A stretch of DNA of 64,000 nt from Candidatus Latescibacterota bacterium (lineage in GTDB: Bacteria > Latescibacterota > UBA2968): contig JAJEHL010000026.1 of NCBI GenBank assembly GCA_022823725.1, positions 186,001 to 250,000 of the forward strand, in the 5' to 3' direction. The notes beneath the pieces were generated by a model that worked only from the letters and a program-made list of their open reading frames with translations, did not search any database and was not told where the DNA came from. Shown here piece by piece: positions 1-7,620 of this stretch; the stretch's first letter is position 1, and each line of letters begins with the position of its first letter. Position numbers and translations under genes: made by a program.

Positions 1-63
1 ACAAAACAATCCCTATTCCTTCAGACAGCCAGTTCCCTGTCCTAAAGAACGGGTATCAAACAC

Positions 64-94
64 GCCCTCTGTGCGATGCAGAGGGCTTTTTTTT
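64..94 (+). terminator. Intrinsic terminator of an upstream gene
   Basis: An 8-bp stem (GCCCTCTG at 64-71 pairing with CAGAGGGC at 79-86) is followed by an uninterrupted run of T. It is a typical rho-independent terminator on the plus strand and must serve a gene lying before the window, since no gene is visible in bases 1-63. Confidence 0.85.
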
Positions 95-147
95 ATGCTA
101 CATTTTGACCCAACAGATAATCTCTCACCCTTACAGGAGGATTCAAC

Positions 148-849
148 ATGTCCACACAAACAGCTCTCATCACCGGTGCATCTCGCGGACTGGGCCTGGC
201 ACTCGCGCGTGAACTCGCACAGCAAAACTGGCGACTACTCATCAACGCAAGGGGCGCAGAAGCACTCGAAGACGCGAGCAAAGAACTGAGCCAATGGACC
301 GAAGTCATCGCCATTGCCGGAGACGTCACAGACCCCCAACATCGGAAAACGCTAACGCAAGCAGCAAAAGAAATGGGGGGCCTGGACGCCGTAATCAACA
401 ACGCGGGCATATTGGGACCGAGTCCCCAGCCCGAACTGCTCAATTACCCGCTCGATATATTGGCAGATGTCTATCGCGCCAACGTCATCGCGCCCCTGGG
501 TGTGCTCCAGGCACTACAACACACATTAAAATCAGGTGCCCGCGTAATCAACATCACCAGCGATGCCGCCCGCGAGGCATACCCTGGCTGGGGCGGATAC
601 GGCTCTTCTAAAGCCGCATTTGAACAACTCTCAAACGTACTTGCAGCAGAACGTCCCGACTGGCGCATCTACTGGGTAGATCCCGGCGACATGCGAACGC
701 AAATGCACCAGGAGGCATTTCCCACAGAAGACATCAGCGACCGCCCCTTGCCGGAAACGAGTGTACCGGGATTCATCGAACTCCTGAACAGCAATTACCC
801 CAGTGGCCGCTATGCCGCACGCGAGTTACTCACCGCCCTCGCAAAATAG
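148..849 (+). CDS. SDR-family NAD(P)-dependent oxidoreductase
   Basis: A 233-residue short-chain dehydrogenase/reductase of the classical type, expected to be a cytosolic Rossmann-fold enzyme oxidising or reducing a carbonyl/alcohol. The cofactor motif TGASRGLG is at residues 9-16, NNAG at about 84-87, and the catalytic Ser138, Tyr151 and Lys155 (YGSSK) are all present, so it should be active. The start has a strong AGGAGG site seven bases upstream. It is followed after 13 bases by a QueA-like gene, so the two are probably co-transcribed. Substrate cannot be read from the sequence. Confidence 0.9.
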   Translation: MSTQTALITGASRGLGLALARELAQQNWRLLINARGAEALEDASKELSQWTEVIAIAGDVTDPQHRKTLTQAAKEMGGLDAVINNAGILGPSPQPELLNYPLDILADVYRANVIAPLGVLQALQHTLKSGARVINITSDAAREAYPGWGGYGSSKAAFEQLSNVLAAERPDWRIYWVDPGDMRTQMHQEAFPTEDISDRPLPETSVPGFIELLNSNYPSGRYAARELLTALAK

Positions 850-862
850 AAAGGAGATTCTC

Positions 863-1972
863 ATGACCACAATACCCAACACAGTACTCCCCATCACAAT
901 GATGGACTCAAAACTGGACTCTCTAACATTTGACCTGCCCTCCGACCTGGAAGCGGGAGAACCGCCCGAAGCGCGGGGACTCAGTCGGGACCAGGTTCGG
1001 CTGATGGTCTCCTGGCAAAGGGATGATGCGATAGAACACATCGCATTTCGCGACCTGCCCGACGTACTACATGCGGGCGACGTCGTCGTCATCAACACCA
1101 GCGGCACGCGCAAAGCATCTCTACCCATCATTCGGCCCGATGGAACAGAACTCAGACTGCATCTATCAACACAATTGCCCGCCGACATGTGGGCAGTTGA
1201 AATACGTCAACCCAACGGTATAGCAACACTGCCTTTTTCTCATGCACACGCGGGCGAAGTCTTTACATTACCCGGTAGTGGATCCGCACAACTGCACGCG
1301 CCTTATCGCCCCGAACAGCGGCACAACCCCGACGCCCCTGTTCGCCTGTGGGTAGCAACCTTAAACTTGCCCTATGATCTGGATACCTACCTGGACATAT
1401 ACGGCCTGCCCATCCGGTATAGCTATGTGCAAAACGACTGGCCCATTGAATATTATCAAACCGTATATGCAACAGAAGTGGGCAGCGCTGAAATGCCATC
1501 AGCTGGCAGAGCATTCACACCCAAAATCATCACAAAACTGGTCGCAAAAGGCATACAAATTGCCCCCCTGATCTTGCACACCGGTGTGGCGAGTCTGGAA
1601 GCCTATGAACCGCCTTACGAGGAATACTACCGCGTATCAGCCGAAACAGCGCGGGTAATCAACAACGCGCGAAAAAACGGCGGACGGATCATCGCCGTTG
1701 GCACAACCGTCGTGCGCGCGCTCGAGACCGTAGCCGATAAAACCGGACATGTCTTTCAAGGCGAAGGATGGACATCCCTGATAATCTCACCCGACCACCC
1801 CATGCAGATCGTAGATGGCCTGCTCACCGGAATGCACGAACCGAGTGCCACACATCTATCCATGCTCCAGGCATTGGCGGGATTAGACCACTTGAAACTG
1901 ACCTATGAAGCCGCACTCAACAAACATTATTTGTGGCACGAGTTCGGCGATCTACATTTGATTTTGCCTTGA
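863..1972 (+). CDS. QueA-like S-adenosylmethionine:tRNA ribosyltransferase-isomerase family protein
   Basis: A 369-residue protein with the QueA fold. QueA transfers the ribosyl part of SAM to preQ1 in tRNA during queuosine synthesis. Recognisable segments are FRDLPDVLHAGDVVVINTSGT near the N terminus, YQTVYA, RIIAVGTTVVRALE, GWTSLII and a final YLWHEFGDLHLIL. The usual AAPTAGLHFT block is replaced by EMPSAGRAFTP and ITNFHLP by LTGMHEP, which places it in a divergent branch whose tRNA role is not assured. The start at 863 is chosen because an AAAGGAG site ends seven bases before it; a longer frame from 803 would overlap the SDR gene. No other queuosine genes lie nearby. Confidence 0.8.
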   Translation: MTTIPNTVLPITMMDSKLDSLTFDLPSDLEAGEPPEARGLSRDQVRLMVSWQRDDAIEHIAFRDLPDVLHAGDVVVINTSGTRKASLPIIRPDGTELRLHLSTQLPADMWAVEIRQPNGIATLPFSHAHAGEVFTLPGSGSAQLHAPYRPEQRHNPDAPVRLWVATLNLPYDLDTYLDIYGLPIRYSYVQNDWPIEYYQTVYATEVGSAEMPSAGRAFTPKIITKLVAKGIQIAPLILHTGVASLEAYEPPYEEYYRVSAETARVINNARKNGGRIIAVGTTVVRALETVADKTGHVFQGEGWTSLIISPDHPMQIVDGLLTGMHEPSATHLSMLQALAGLDHLKLTYEAALNKHYLWHEFGDLHLILP

Positions 1973-2028
1973 ACACGCGGTATATTGAGCCATTAGCAAT
2001 AAGGAAAACGGTCAAAACAGGAAAACAA

Positions 2029-3117
2029 ATGTTCATAATTCACGAAATAGACGACAACATCCGCAGCGCTTATGGCATGACAGTCGCCGATGTCACAGAC
2101 AACGGACACCTGGACATCGTAGCCGGTTCTATGGGAACCTCGATGATCGCCCTGTACGAAGGACCCCATTTTGAAAAACAAATCATATCAGAAGCGCACC
2201 CCGGCACCATCTCACTATCGGTATTCGACATCACGGACAACGGTCGAAAAGACATCATTGCAGCCAGCGGATTTGGGCGAAGACAGCGGATCCCACCGGA
2301 GTATCTCCACTGGTTTCAAAACCCTGAGGATGGCGACATCTGGACCCAACACTTCATCGACTGGGTACCCTATTTACACCGCATTGCCCTGGTAGAAGTC
2401 AACAATCAACCCCTGCTATTTGTCGCAACACTACAGGGACCGGGAAGCCAGATTGACGACTTTGATGCGCCGGGTACCTTGTGGTGTTATCGCATACCAC
2501 AAGACCCGGTAAATGAACCGTGGGAAAAGCGATTAATCGACGGCCAATTGAGACTCAACCACGGCCTGAGCGTATGCGACGTAGATGGCGATGGCCGCAT
2601 GGACTTATTGCTCGGCACACGCGATGGCCTGATCTGGTTTGAGCCGCCCAAAGGGGACGGATTCGCGGAAAACTGGAACCGGTGGACCATAAGCCCCCGC
2701 GAAAGCAGCGAAACCTTTGCCGTAGATATGGATGGGGATGGCGTAAATGAAATCCTATCCATAGAACCCTGGCACGGCAATGAACTCGTCTGGTACAAAG
2801 CGACCGGCGACATCCGAACCGACGCGTGGGAACGGCATCTCATCAGCGACAAACTCAACCGCGGACACTCCCTGTGGTGCGGCGATATAGACAGCGACAA
2901 CGCCCTGGAAGTCGTCGCCGGATACAACGGTCCCGGCACAGCCCTCCACATCTATCGCCCACAGAATCTGGAAACGGACACATGGAGCATTGAACAAATC
3001 GACAACGGCATAGGCATGGGGCAAATGGCAGTCGTAGATCTCACCGGCAACGGCAAATTGGACATCGCCGCAAGCGGTATGTCAACGGGCAATGTGCGGT
3101 GGTATGAACAGATTTGA
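2029..3117 (+). CDS. FG-GAP/VCBS-repeat beta-propeller protein
   Basis: A 362-residue protein built of six or seven repeats of about 50 residues, each with an Asp-rich calcium-binding-type loop (for example VTDNGHLDIV, DVDGDGRMDLL, DMDGDGVNEIL, LTGNGKLDIA). Such repeats form the blades of an FG-GAP/VCBS propeller used for ligand or polysaccharide binding. No signal peptide is visible at the chosen start, which is odd for this fold, because most relatives are exported. The start at 2029 is preferred over 1933 because the longer frame would overlap the QueA-like gene and the repeat domain begins right after 2029; only a weak AGGAAAA sequence precedes it. Confidence 0.8.
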   Translation: MFIIHEIDDNIRSAYGMTVADVTDNGHLDIVAGSMGTSMIALYEGPHFEKQIISEAHPGTISLSVFDITDNGRKDIIAASGFGRRQRIPPEYLHWFQNPEDGDIWTQHFIDWVPYLHRIALVEVNNQPLLFVATLQGPGSQIDDFDAPGTLWCYRIPQDPVNEPWEKRLIDGQLRLNHGLSVCDVDGDGRMDLLLGTRDGLIWFEPPKGDGFAENWNRWTISPRESSETFAVDMDGDGVNEILSIEPWHGNELVWYKATGDIRTDAWERHLISDKLNRGHSLWCGDIDSDNALEVVAGYNGPGTALHIYRPQNLETDTWSIEQIDNGIGMGQMAVVDLTGNGKLDIAASGMSTGNVRWYEQI

Positions 3118-3156
3118 ATCGTCACCAATTAATCCCAATCAAACAAAGGAGAAGAT

Positions 3157-3477
3157 ATGTTTTTCGAACTACGTCAATATCGCACCCAACCTGGAAAACG
3201 AGAAGAATGGGTTGCATTCATGGAGAGCGAAATCATCCCATTTCAAATATCAAAAGGCATGGTCGTTATCGGCAGCTTTGTCGGCGAAGAGGAAGACGAT
3301 CTCTACGTGTGGATTCGCCGATTTGAAAGCGAAGAACAAAGAGAGCAACTCTACAAAGCCGTCTATGAAGACCCGTATTGGACCGACACACTGAGCGATC
3401 AAGTGGGTGCGTTGATCGACCGAGAGCGCATCGTAGTAACGCGCCTCAATGCAACGCCGAGATCCGTCGTACAATAG
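3157..3477 (+). CDS. NIPSNAP family protein
   Basis: A 106-residue protein beginning MFFELRQYRTQPGKREEW, the characteristic opening of the NIPSNAP family (ferredoxin-like dimeric alpha-beta barrel). The central strand-helix pattern and a VIGSFVGEEEDDLYVWIRRF segment agree with this. Bacterial members are small cytosolic proteins of uncertain biochemical role. An AAAGGAG site lies six bases before the ATG. It is the last gene of a plus-strand run, and its stop is only three bases from the stop of the convergent McrB-like gene. Confidence 0.85.
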   Translation: MFFELRQYRTQPGKREEWVAFMESEIIPFQISKGMVVIGSFVGEEEDDLYVWIRRFESEEQREQLYKAVYEDPYWTDTLSDQVGALIDRERIVVTRLNATPRSVVQ

Positions 3478-3480
3478 AAC

Positions 3481-5262
3481 CTACCAAAAACTGACAAATC
3501 CAGTATGCTCAAGACGGCGTTTTACGCGCTGGAGTTTATGTGTTGTGCGGGGATATGTGGAATCGCAAAAAGCGATCAGTGAGTCAAGCAGACCTGCGAG
3601 TTCATCTCCCGCGCCGGACAGGCGTGGGAGAATCTTTTGTAACATCTGATAATCAAACGCATCTCGGGACGTGAACTCCGGCGCATTTGATGGCAGACCT
3701 TCAATCAAATCGAGCGCATAAGCCATATAGATGAGAACCTCATCGCGGATGCGATAGCCAAAATGCAAATCCGCCTCCGCGAGCACCGCGTTAATCTCCT
3801 CCAACGGCTCATTCCACGCAACAACCTCATCGCGGTGGCGGACATCTTCCAATTGGCGATAGGGCCGATCAATAAGCGCAGCACCCAGCACGCGCAGAGC
3901 CGTCGAATCGATCTGCACCTCGGGATCATAATCCGACAACCCCAGATCAACCCGGTCAAAAGCAACCGTATTCGCCCTGTCCAGCACCTTGGGACTAAAC
4001 GCATAAGTCGTCTCATCCATATTGACCGTACCCGCCACAAACAAATTGGGCGGAATGGGCAAACGCGAAGGCACATCTCCCATCTCATCTGTTGACACCA
4101 CATCCCCACCCTGCGCCAATTCAATCGGATCTGTCGTCCACGCACCATCGGGCGTGCGCCTCGCCGTCTCCATAACACTCAAAAAATCGGCAAAATAGTG
4201 TTCCACACGGGCGAGATTCATCTCATCCAAACACACAAAATAGGGACGATCCGGATTGTCCCGTGCTTCGCACATCGCCTGAAGCAACGCACCCGGGCGA
4301 AACACCCCCGTGAGCAAATTTTCAAACCCGAGCAAATCGCGCACATCATTCCAATCCGGACGCACGGGTATGAGGCGATACCCTCTCGCCCGCCCCTCAT
4401 CGAGACCATTGATCGCCTCGGCCAAAAGCCGAATCACAGTACTCTTCCCCGTCCCGGATATCCCCGCCAAAATGAGAAAAGGTTTGGTCTTCAAACACAA
4501 ATAGAGATTGAACAACATCCCCGCCTCAATATGGAAATTCTTCAGCACCGTAAACCTGTAAAGATCGCACAAAAGCTCGGCCTCCCCAGGCACGAGCGCA
4601 TCCCGCACAACACCGGCTTCTGCGGGATCGGGCATATTGTACACGACACTGCTTTTAGAGGTCTGGTATCTCGCTCTTGTAAACACCGCATACAGCGCGT
4701 AGAGATCCCCCAGCACCGTCTTAATATCCTCAACAAGAGTCGGCACCGCAGCTTCATCCGGCGTGAGAATCGACCCGACAAACAGCGAGCGATCAACCCC
4801 ATCGAGCCGGGATGGCGACCACGGCACCGAACGACCGGGCGACGCCACAATAATATCACCCGCCAAACAGCGATACCCCTTGCGCGGCACCAAACCGCGA
4901 AACTTCTTGCGGTCTGCAATCGCCGTTTGCATCGCCTCGGCCGTCCACCAGCCAGAGTAAAAGCCAATAGCGACGGCATTGTGATGCAAATAAATACCCA
5001 GTTGGGGCAACCTGGGAAACGCGCTCTTTTTTAATTTTTCATCTACAAAATAGAGACACGCGTGATCCCGGGGTCGATCGGGATTGGAGCGAAAATTAGT
5101 CGTCGCGTAAACAGGAGAGATAACAGCCGTGAGATCTGGATGCTGTTTCGTGAGGACGGGTTCAATCTCATCGCGCAGGACTTGCATCCGACCATGCAGA
5201 TACTCAGCACCTATGCGCGTGCCATTACAGGCGAGAAAATCATTGGGAGAGAAAGAGAACAT
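3481..5262 (-). CDS. McrB-like AAA+ GTPase, without a visible McrC partner
   Basis: A 593-residue protein. Residues about 1-200 form an N-terminal domain I do not recognise with confidence; its layout faintly recalls DUF2461/DUF1054-type proteins. Residues 255-530 are an AAA+ module of the McrB branch: Walker A GISGTGKS (267-274), Walker B YFVCLDEMNLARVEHY (341-356), and the segment NMDETTYAFSPKVLDRA (414-430), matching the Mcr-type NMDE/DR signature. McrB normally works with the nuclease McrC to cut modified DNA, but the flanks hold a NIPSNAP gene and an AT-rich intergenic stretch, not mcrC. It may be a solitary defence or DNA-processing GTPase, or may use a distant partner. Confidence 0.8.
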   Translation of the reverse strand: MFSFSPNDFLACNGTRIGAEYLHGRMQVLRDEIEPVLTKQHPDLTAVISPVYATTNFRSNPDRPRDHACLYFVDEKLKKSAFPRLPQLGIYLHHNAVAIGFYSGWWTAEAMQTAIADRKKFRGLVPRKGYRCLAGDIIVASPGRSVPWSPSRLDGVDRSLFVGSILTPDEAAVPTLVEDIKTVLGDLYALYAVFTRARYQTSKSSVVYNMPDPAEAGVVRDALVPGEAELLCDLYRFTVLKNFHIEAGMLFNLYLCLKTKPFLILAGISGTGKSTVIRLLAEAINGLDEGRARGYRLIPVRPDWNDVRDLLGFENLLTGVFRPGALLQAMCEARDNPDRPYFVCLDEMNLARVEHYFADFLSVMETARRTPDGAWTTDPIELAQGGDVVSTDEMGDVPSRLPIPPNLFVAGTVNMDETTYAFSPKVLDRANTVAFDRVDLGLSDYDPEVQIDSTALRVLGAALIDRPYRQLEDVRHRDEVVAWNEPLEEINAVLAEADLHFGYRIRDEVLIYMAYALDLIEGLPSNAPEFTSRDAFDYQMLQKILPRLSGAGDELAGLLDSLIAFCDSTYPRTTHKLQRVKRRLEHTGFVSFW

Positions 5263-5859
5263 AAATATTGCCTGTTGTTAGTTGTCTGTCGTGCGTACAT
5301 TCGCACAACAAATGGACGATGTCAAGGACTTTCAATTTTTAGGATAGATTCACTATAAAAAAATCCCATTTAATATCTCTATAAGTTTAACTTGATTTCA
5401 AAAAAAATTAAATTATATTGAGAATTTGTTACTATTGTAGCCATTGCGACGACTGGCAATTGATAGGGAAGAATATTTAAGGCTGCACAGAAACAATTCA
5501 CTACAAAGCGCAGAGAACAGCATTGCTCTCTGCGCTTTGTATTTCATACAACATACTGTGTAAAAAAACTATTTACCTCCCTATAGTGTACTCCACAAAC
5601 TATACTTTTTTAGCTCTGGGGTCTATGAACTCACAGGTATGGAAGAAAATTTTTTTATTGACCGAGTGGGAATTCTCTTGACACTGCTACTCTGTTTACA
5701 TTTTTTAACATAAGAAATTCTACATTTCTCAATAAGAAAGTGGAAAAAATTTTCTGCTTTCGTAGTACGGGGATGGTGCATTTTGTAGCATTCCCTCGGT
5801 AACCGTTGCGGCTGCGTGATAACGCAAACCGTGACACAACCATATTCTGGGAGGTAGAA
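5263..5859. other. AT-rich intergenic region without a gene
   Basis: This stretch of about 600 bases between the divergent McrB-like gene and the first small membrane protein is clearly richer in A and T than its flanks. I see no convincing coding frame. It holds one strong hairpin (5503-5540). A TTGACA hexamer at 5678-5683 lies in the right orientation for a promoter of the membrane-protein genes, but it has no good -10 partner at 17 bases. Confidence 0.6.
5503..5540. terminator. Perfect 14-bp stem hairpin, first copy
   Basis: ACAAAGCGCAGAGA (5503-5516) pairs perfectly with 5527-5540 around a 10-base loop. No T-tract follows in either direction beyond TTTGTATTT, so termination is possible but not assured. 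The same stem core recurs at 7030-7063, on the other side of the membrane-protein triplet. Confidence 0.7.
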
Positions 5860-6186
5860 ATGGCAAGCAGAAATATTATTGTCCTGGTCATCATCCTCGC
5901 GATTGTGCAGGCCCTGGCGCCCGACGCAATCCCTGCGGGACTTGTGCCACTCGCGCTGGTGATTCTGGGACTACTCTACGCGATAGTGGCGGTCGACGCT
6001 GAGGACTCGACGGCCTATCTGGTCGTTGCGATTGCAGTCGGCGCTGCTGCAGGTGCGGATGTGTTGAGCAACATCCCGGGGATAGGTGCCCACCTGGACG
6101 CCATCGTCGATCCGATCGCCACCGCCTTGTATGCCGGTGTCATAGCCATACTCGTGGAGAGGGGATTAAACCGCATCAAGAGTTAA
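5860..6186 (+). CDS. Small integral membrane protein, paralogue 1 of 3
   Basis: A 108-residue, very hydrophobic protein with three predicted membrane segments (residues about 5-45 as one or two helices, 53-75 and 88-105) and a conserved block DAIVDPI about 24 residues before the C terminus. I do not recognise the family. The next two genes encode close relatives sharing LVILGL, VGAAAGAD and LDAIVDP, so the locus arose by tandem triplication. The ATG at 5860 is chosen because it follows a GGGAGG site and a leader (TATTCTGGGAGG) repeated before all three genes. A holin-like, channel or stress-membrane role is conceivable but unproven. Confidence 0.75.
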   Translation: MASRNIIVLVIILAIVQALAPDAIPAGLVPLALVILGLLYAIVAVDAEDSTAYLVVAIAVGAAAGADVLSNIPGIGAHLDAIVDPIATALYAGVIAILVERGLNRIKS

Positions 6187-6204
6187 AGATGACTGGCGGA
6201 TCAG

Positions 6205-6224
6205 CGACCTGTAGCCACAGGTCG
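6205..6224. terminator. Short hairpin between membrane-protein genes 1 and 2
   Basis: CGACCTGT (6205-6212) pairs perfectly with ACAGGTCG (6217-6224) around a four-base loop. There is no T-tract, so it is more likely a processing, stability or attenuation element than a full terminator. Confidence 0.5.
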
Positions 6225-6256
6225 TGACACACTAACCTATTCTGGGAGGAAGAAAT

Positions 6257-6583
6257 ATGGCAAGCAGGATTATTGTTAGCCTGATCGCCGCTCTGGCGAT
6301 TATTCAGGGCCTGACGCCCGACGCGATCCCTGCGGGACTTGTGTCACTCGCGCTGGTGATTCTGGGCCTGGCCTACGCGGCAGTGGCGGTTAGCGCTGAT
6401 GACGAAACAACCTACCTGATCGTTGCGCTCGCTGTCGGTGCTGCTGCAGGTGCGGATGCGTTGAGCGGCATCCCGCAGCTCGGTGCCCACCTGGACGCCA
6501 TCGTCGATCCAATCAGCACCGCTTTGTATGCCGGCGTCATAACCATCCTCGTGAAGGGAATAATAAATCACTTCAAGGGTTAA
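6257..6583 (+). CDS. Small integral membrane protein, paralogue 2 of 3
   Basis: A 108-residue paralogue of the preceding gene, of the same length and with the same three hydrophobic segments. By eye most positions are shared, including TPDAIPAGLV, LALVILGL, AVGAAAGADAL and AHLDAIVDPI. It has a GGGAGGA ribosome site six bases upstream inside the repeated TATTCTGGGAGG leader. The short C-terminal tail ends in Lys and Gly and lacks the acidic/glycine extension of paralogue 3. Function is not known from sequence. Confidence 0.75.
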   Translation: MASRIIVSLIAALAIIQGLTPDAIPAGLVSLALVILGLAYAAVAVSADDETTYLIVALAVGAAAGADALSGIPQLGAHLDAIVDPISTALYAGVITILVKGIINHFKG

Positions 6584-6627
6584 AACGTCTACGTCATAAC
6601 ACAACTAACTTATTCTGGGAGGATGAA

Positions 6628-6999
6628 ATGGTAGTCAGAATTATTGTTGGCCTGATCGTCGTTCTGGCCATTATTCAGGGCCTGGCGGCCGGCGCGATTC
6701 CTGAAAATATTGTGTCGATCGCGCTGGTGATTCTGGGCCTGGTGTACGGAGGGATGGCGCTCGACGCTGAAGATGCGACATCCTTCCTGGTCGTTGCGAT
6801 TGCGGTCGGTGCTGCTGCAGGTGCGGACGTATTGAGCAACATACAGGTAATAGGCGAGAAACTGGACGCCATCGTCGATCCGATCACTATCGCTCTGTAT
6901 GCCGGTGTCATAACCGTATTCGCAAAGAGGGTCAAAAATCGCCTCATACCGGCTAATGACGGAGGCGGCGGTGAAAGTGCTGGCGGCGGTGAAGAATAG
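6628..6999 (+). CDS. Small integral membrane protein, paralogue 3 of 3, with glycine-rich tail
   Basis: A 123-residue member of the tandem triplet. It keeps the three hydrophobic segments and the LDAIVDPI block but carries an extra C-terminal tail of about 15 residues rich in Gly and Glu (NDGGGGESAGGGEE), which probably projects as a flexible acidic arm. It is the most diverged copy (GAIPENIVSIALV in place of DAIPAGLVPLALV). Its own GGGAGG site and the shared leader precede the ATG. A matching hairpin follows 30 bases after the stop and may end this transcription unit before ahpD. Confidence 0.75.
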   Translation: MVVRIIVGLIVVLAIIQGLAAGAIPENIVSIALVILGLVYGGMALDAEDATSFLVVAIAVGAAAGADVLSNIQVIGEKLDAIVDPITIALYAGVITVFAKRVKNRLIPANDGGGGESAGGGEE

Positions 7000-7029
7000 T
7001 TAACGTTGCACAGAATTTTGTTATATTAC

Positions 7030-7063
7030 AAAGCGCAGAGAGCAATGTCGTTCTCTGCGCTTT
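7030..7063. terminator. Hairpin, second copy, after the membrane-protein triplet
   Basis: AAAGCGCAGAGA (7030-7041) pairs with 7052-7063, giving a 12-bp stem with the same sequence as the core of the hairpin at 5503-5540. The upstream words TGCACAGAA also recur in both places. The following TTTCTTAATA is a weak T-tract, so termination before ahpD is plausible. Confidence 0.65.
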
Positions 7064-7081
7064 CTTAATACAGGAGATTTT

Positions 7082-7618
7082 ATGGGAATAGATAATCTGC
7101 GGTCGGCAATGCCCGACTATGCACGAGACATTCGATTAAACCTGGGATCGGTCATATCTGCGTCGCGTCTCGATCCGGCAATGGCCTGGGGGTCGGCACT
7201 TACAGCAGCACTGGTATCAAAAAATGCACAGGTGATTCAGAATATCGCCGAAGACGCACAGGCCGTTATGGACGAACAACACATAAAAGCAGTAAAATCT
7301 GCCGCTGCCATGATGAGCATGACCAATGTGTGGTATAAATTCACCGATCTCATTCAGGATGACGAAATAAAGAAACAGCCGCCCAAATTGCGAATGAATG
7401 CCGTATTGACCCACGGCGGTGTCGATCGCGCATTGTTCGAAGCGTGGAGTCTCTCGGCAAGTGTGGTAAATTCGTGCGGCATTTGTGTAAACGCACACGC
7501 ATCGCAATTGAACAAACTGGGCATTGACGCACAACAAATCGCAGACATCGCCCGCATTGCCACCGTAATAAAATCAGTGGCTGATACACTGTCCTTCGAA
7601 GCACTATCCAATGGTTAA
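7082..7618 (+). CDS. ahpD: AhpD-type alkylhydroperoxidase
   Basis: A 178-residue protein of the carboxymuconolactone decarboxylase/AhpD fold. AhpD is a thiol peroxidase and a reductant of AhpC. The catalytic set is present at nearly the positions known from the Mycobacterium tuberculosis enzyme: Glu120, Cys132 and Cys135 in the CGICVNAH motif, and His139. The opening MGIDNLRSAMPDYARDIRLN is also typical. A CAGGAGA site lies before the ATG at 7082. The stop is two bases from the next start, suggesting coupling with the aminotransferase gene, although the genes have no obvious biochemical link. No ahpC is seen in the window. Confidence 0.9.
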   Translation: MGIDNLRSAMPDYARDIRLNLGSVISASRLDPAMAWGSALTAALVSKNAQVIQNIAEDAQAVMDEQHIKAVKSAAAMMSMTNVWYKFTDLIQDDEIKKQPPKLRMNAVLTHGGVDRALFEAWSLSASVVNSCGICVNAHASQLNKLGIDAQQIADIARIATVIKSVADTLSFEALSNG

Positions 7619-7620
7619 AC

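Noticed and set aside
4198-5034. A long plus-strand open frame inside the McrB-like gene.
   Set aside because: No ribosome site, no recognisable domain, and the opposite strand has clear AAA+ motifs.
5678-5705. TTGACA at 5678-5683 as the -35 element of a promoter for the membrane-protein genes.
   Set aside because: The sequence 17 bases further on is TTTTTT and no acceptable -10 hexamer lies within 16-18 bases.
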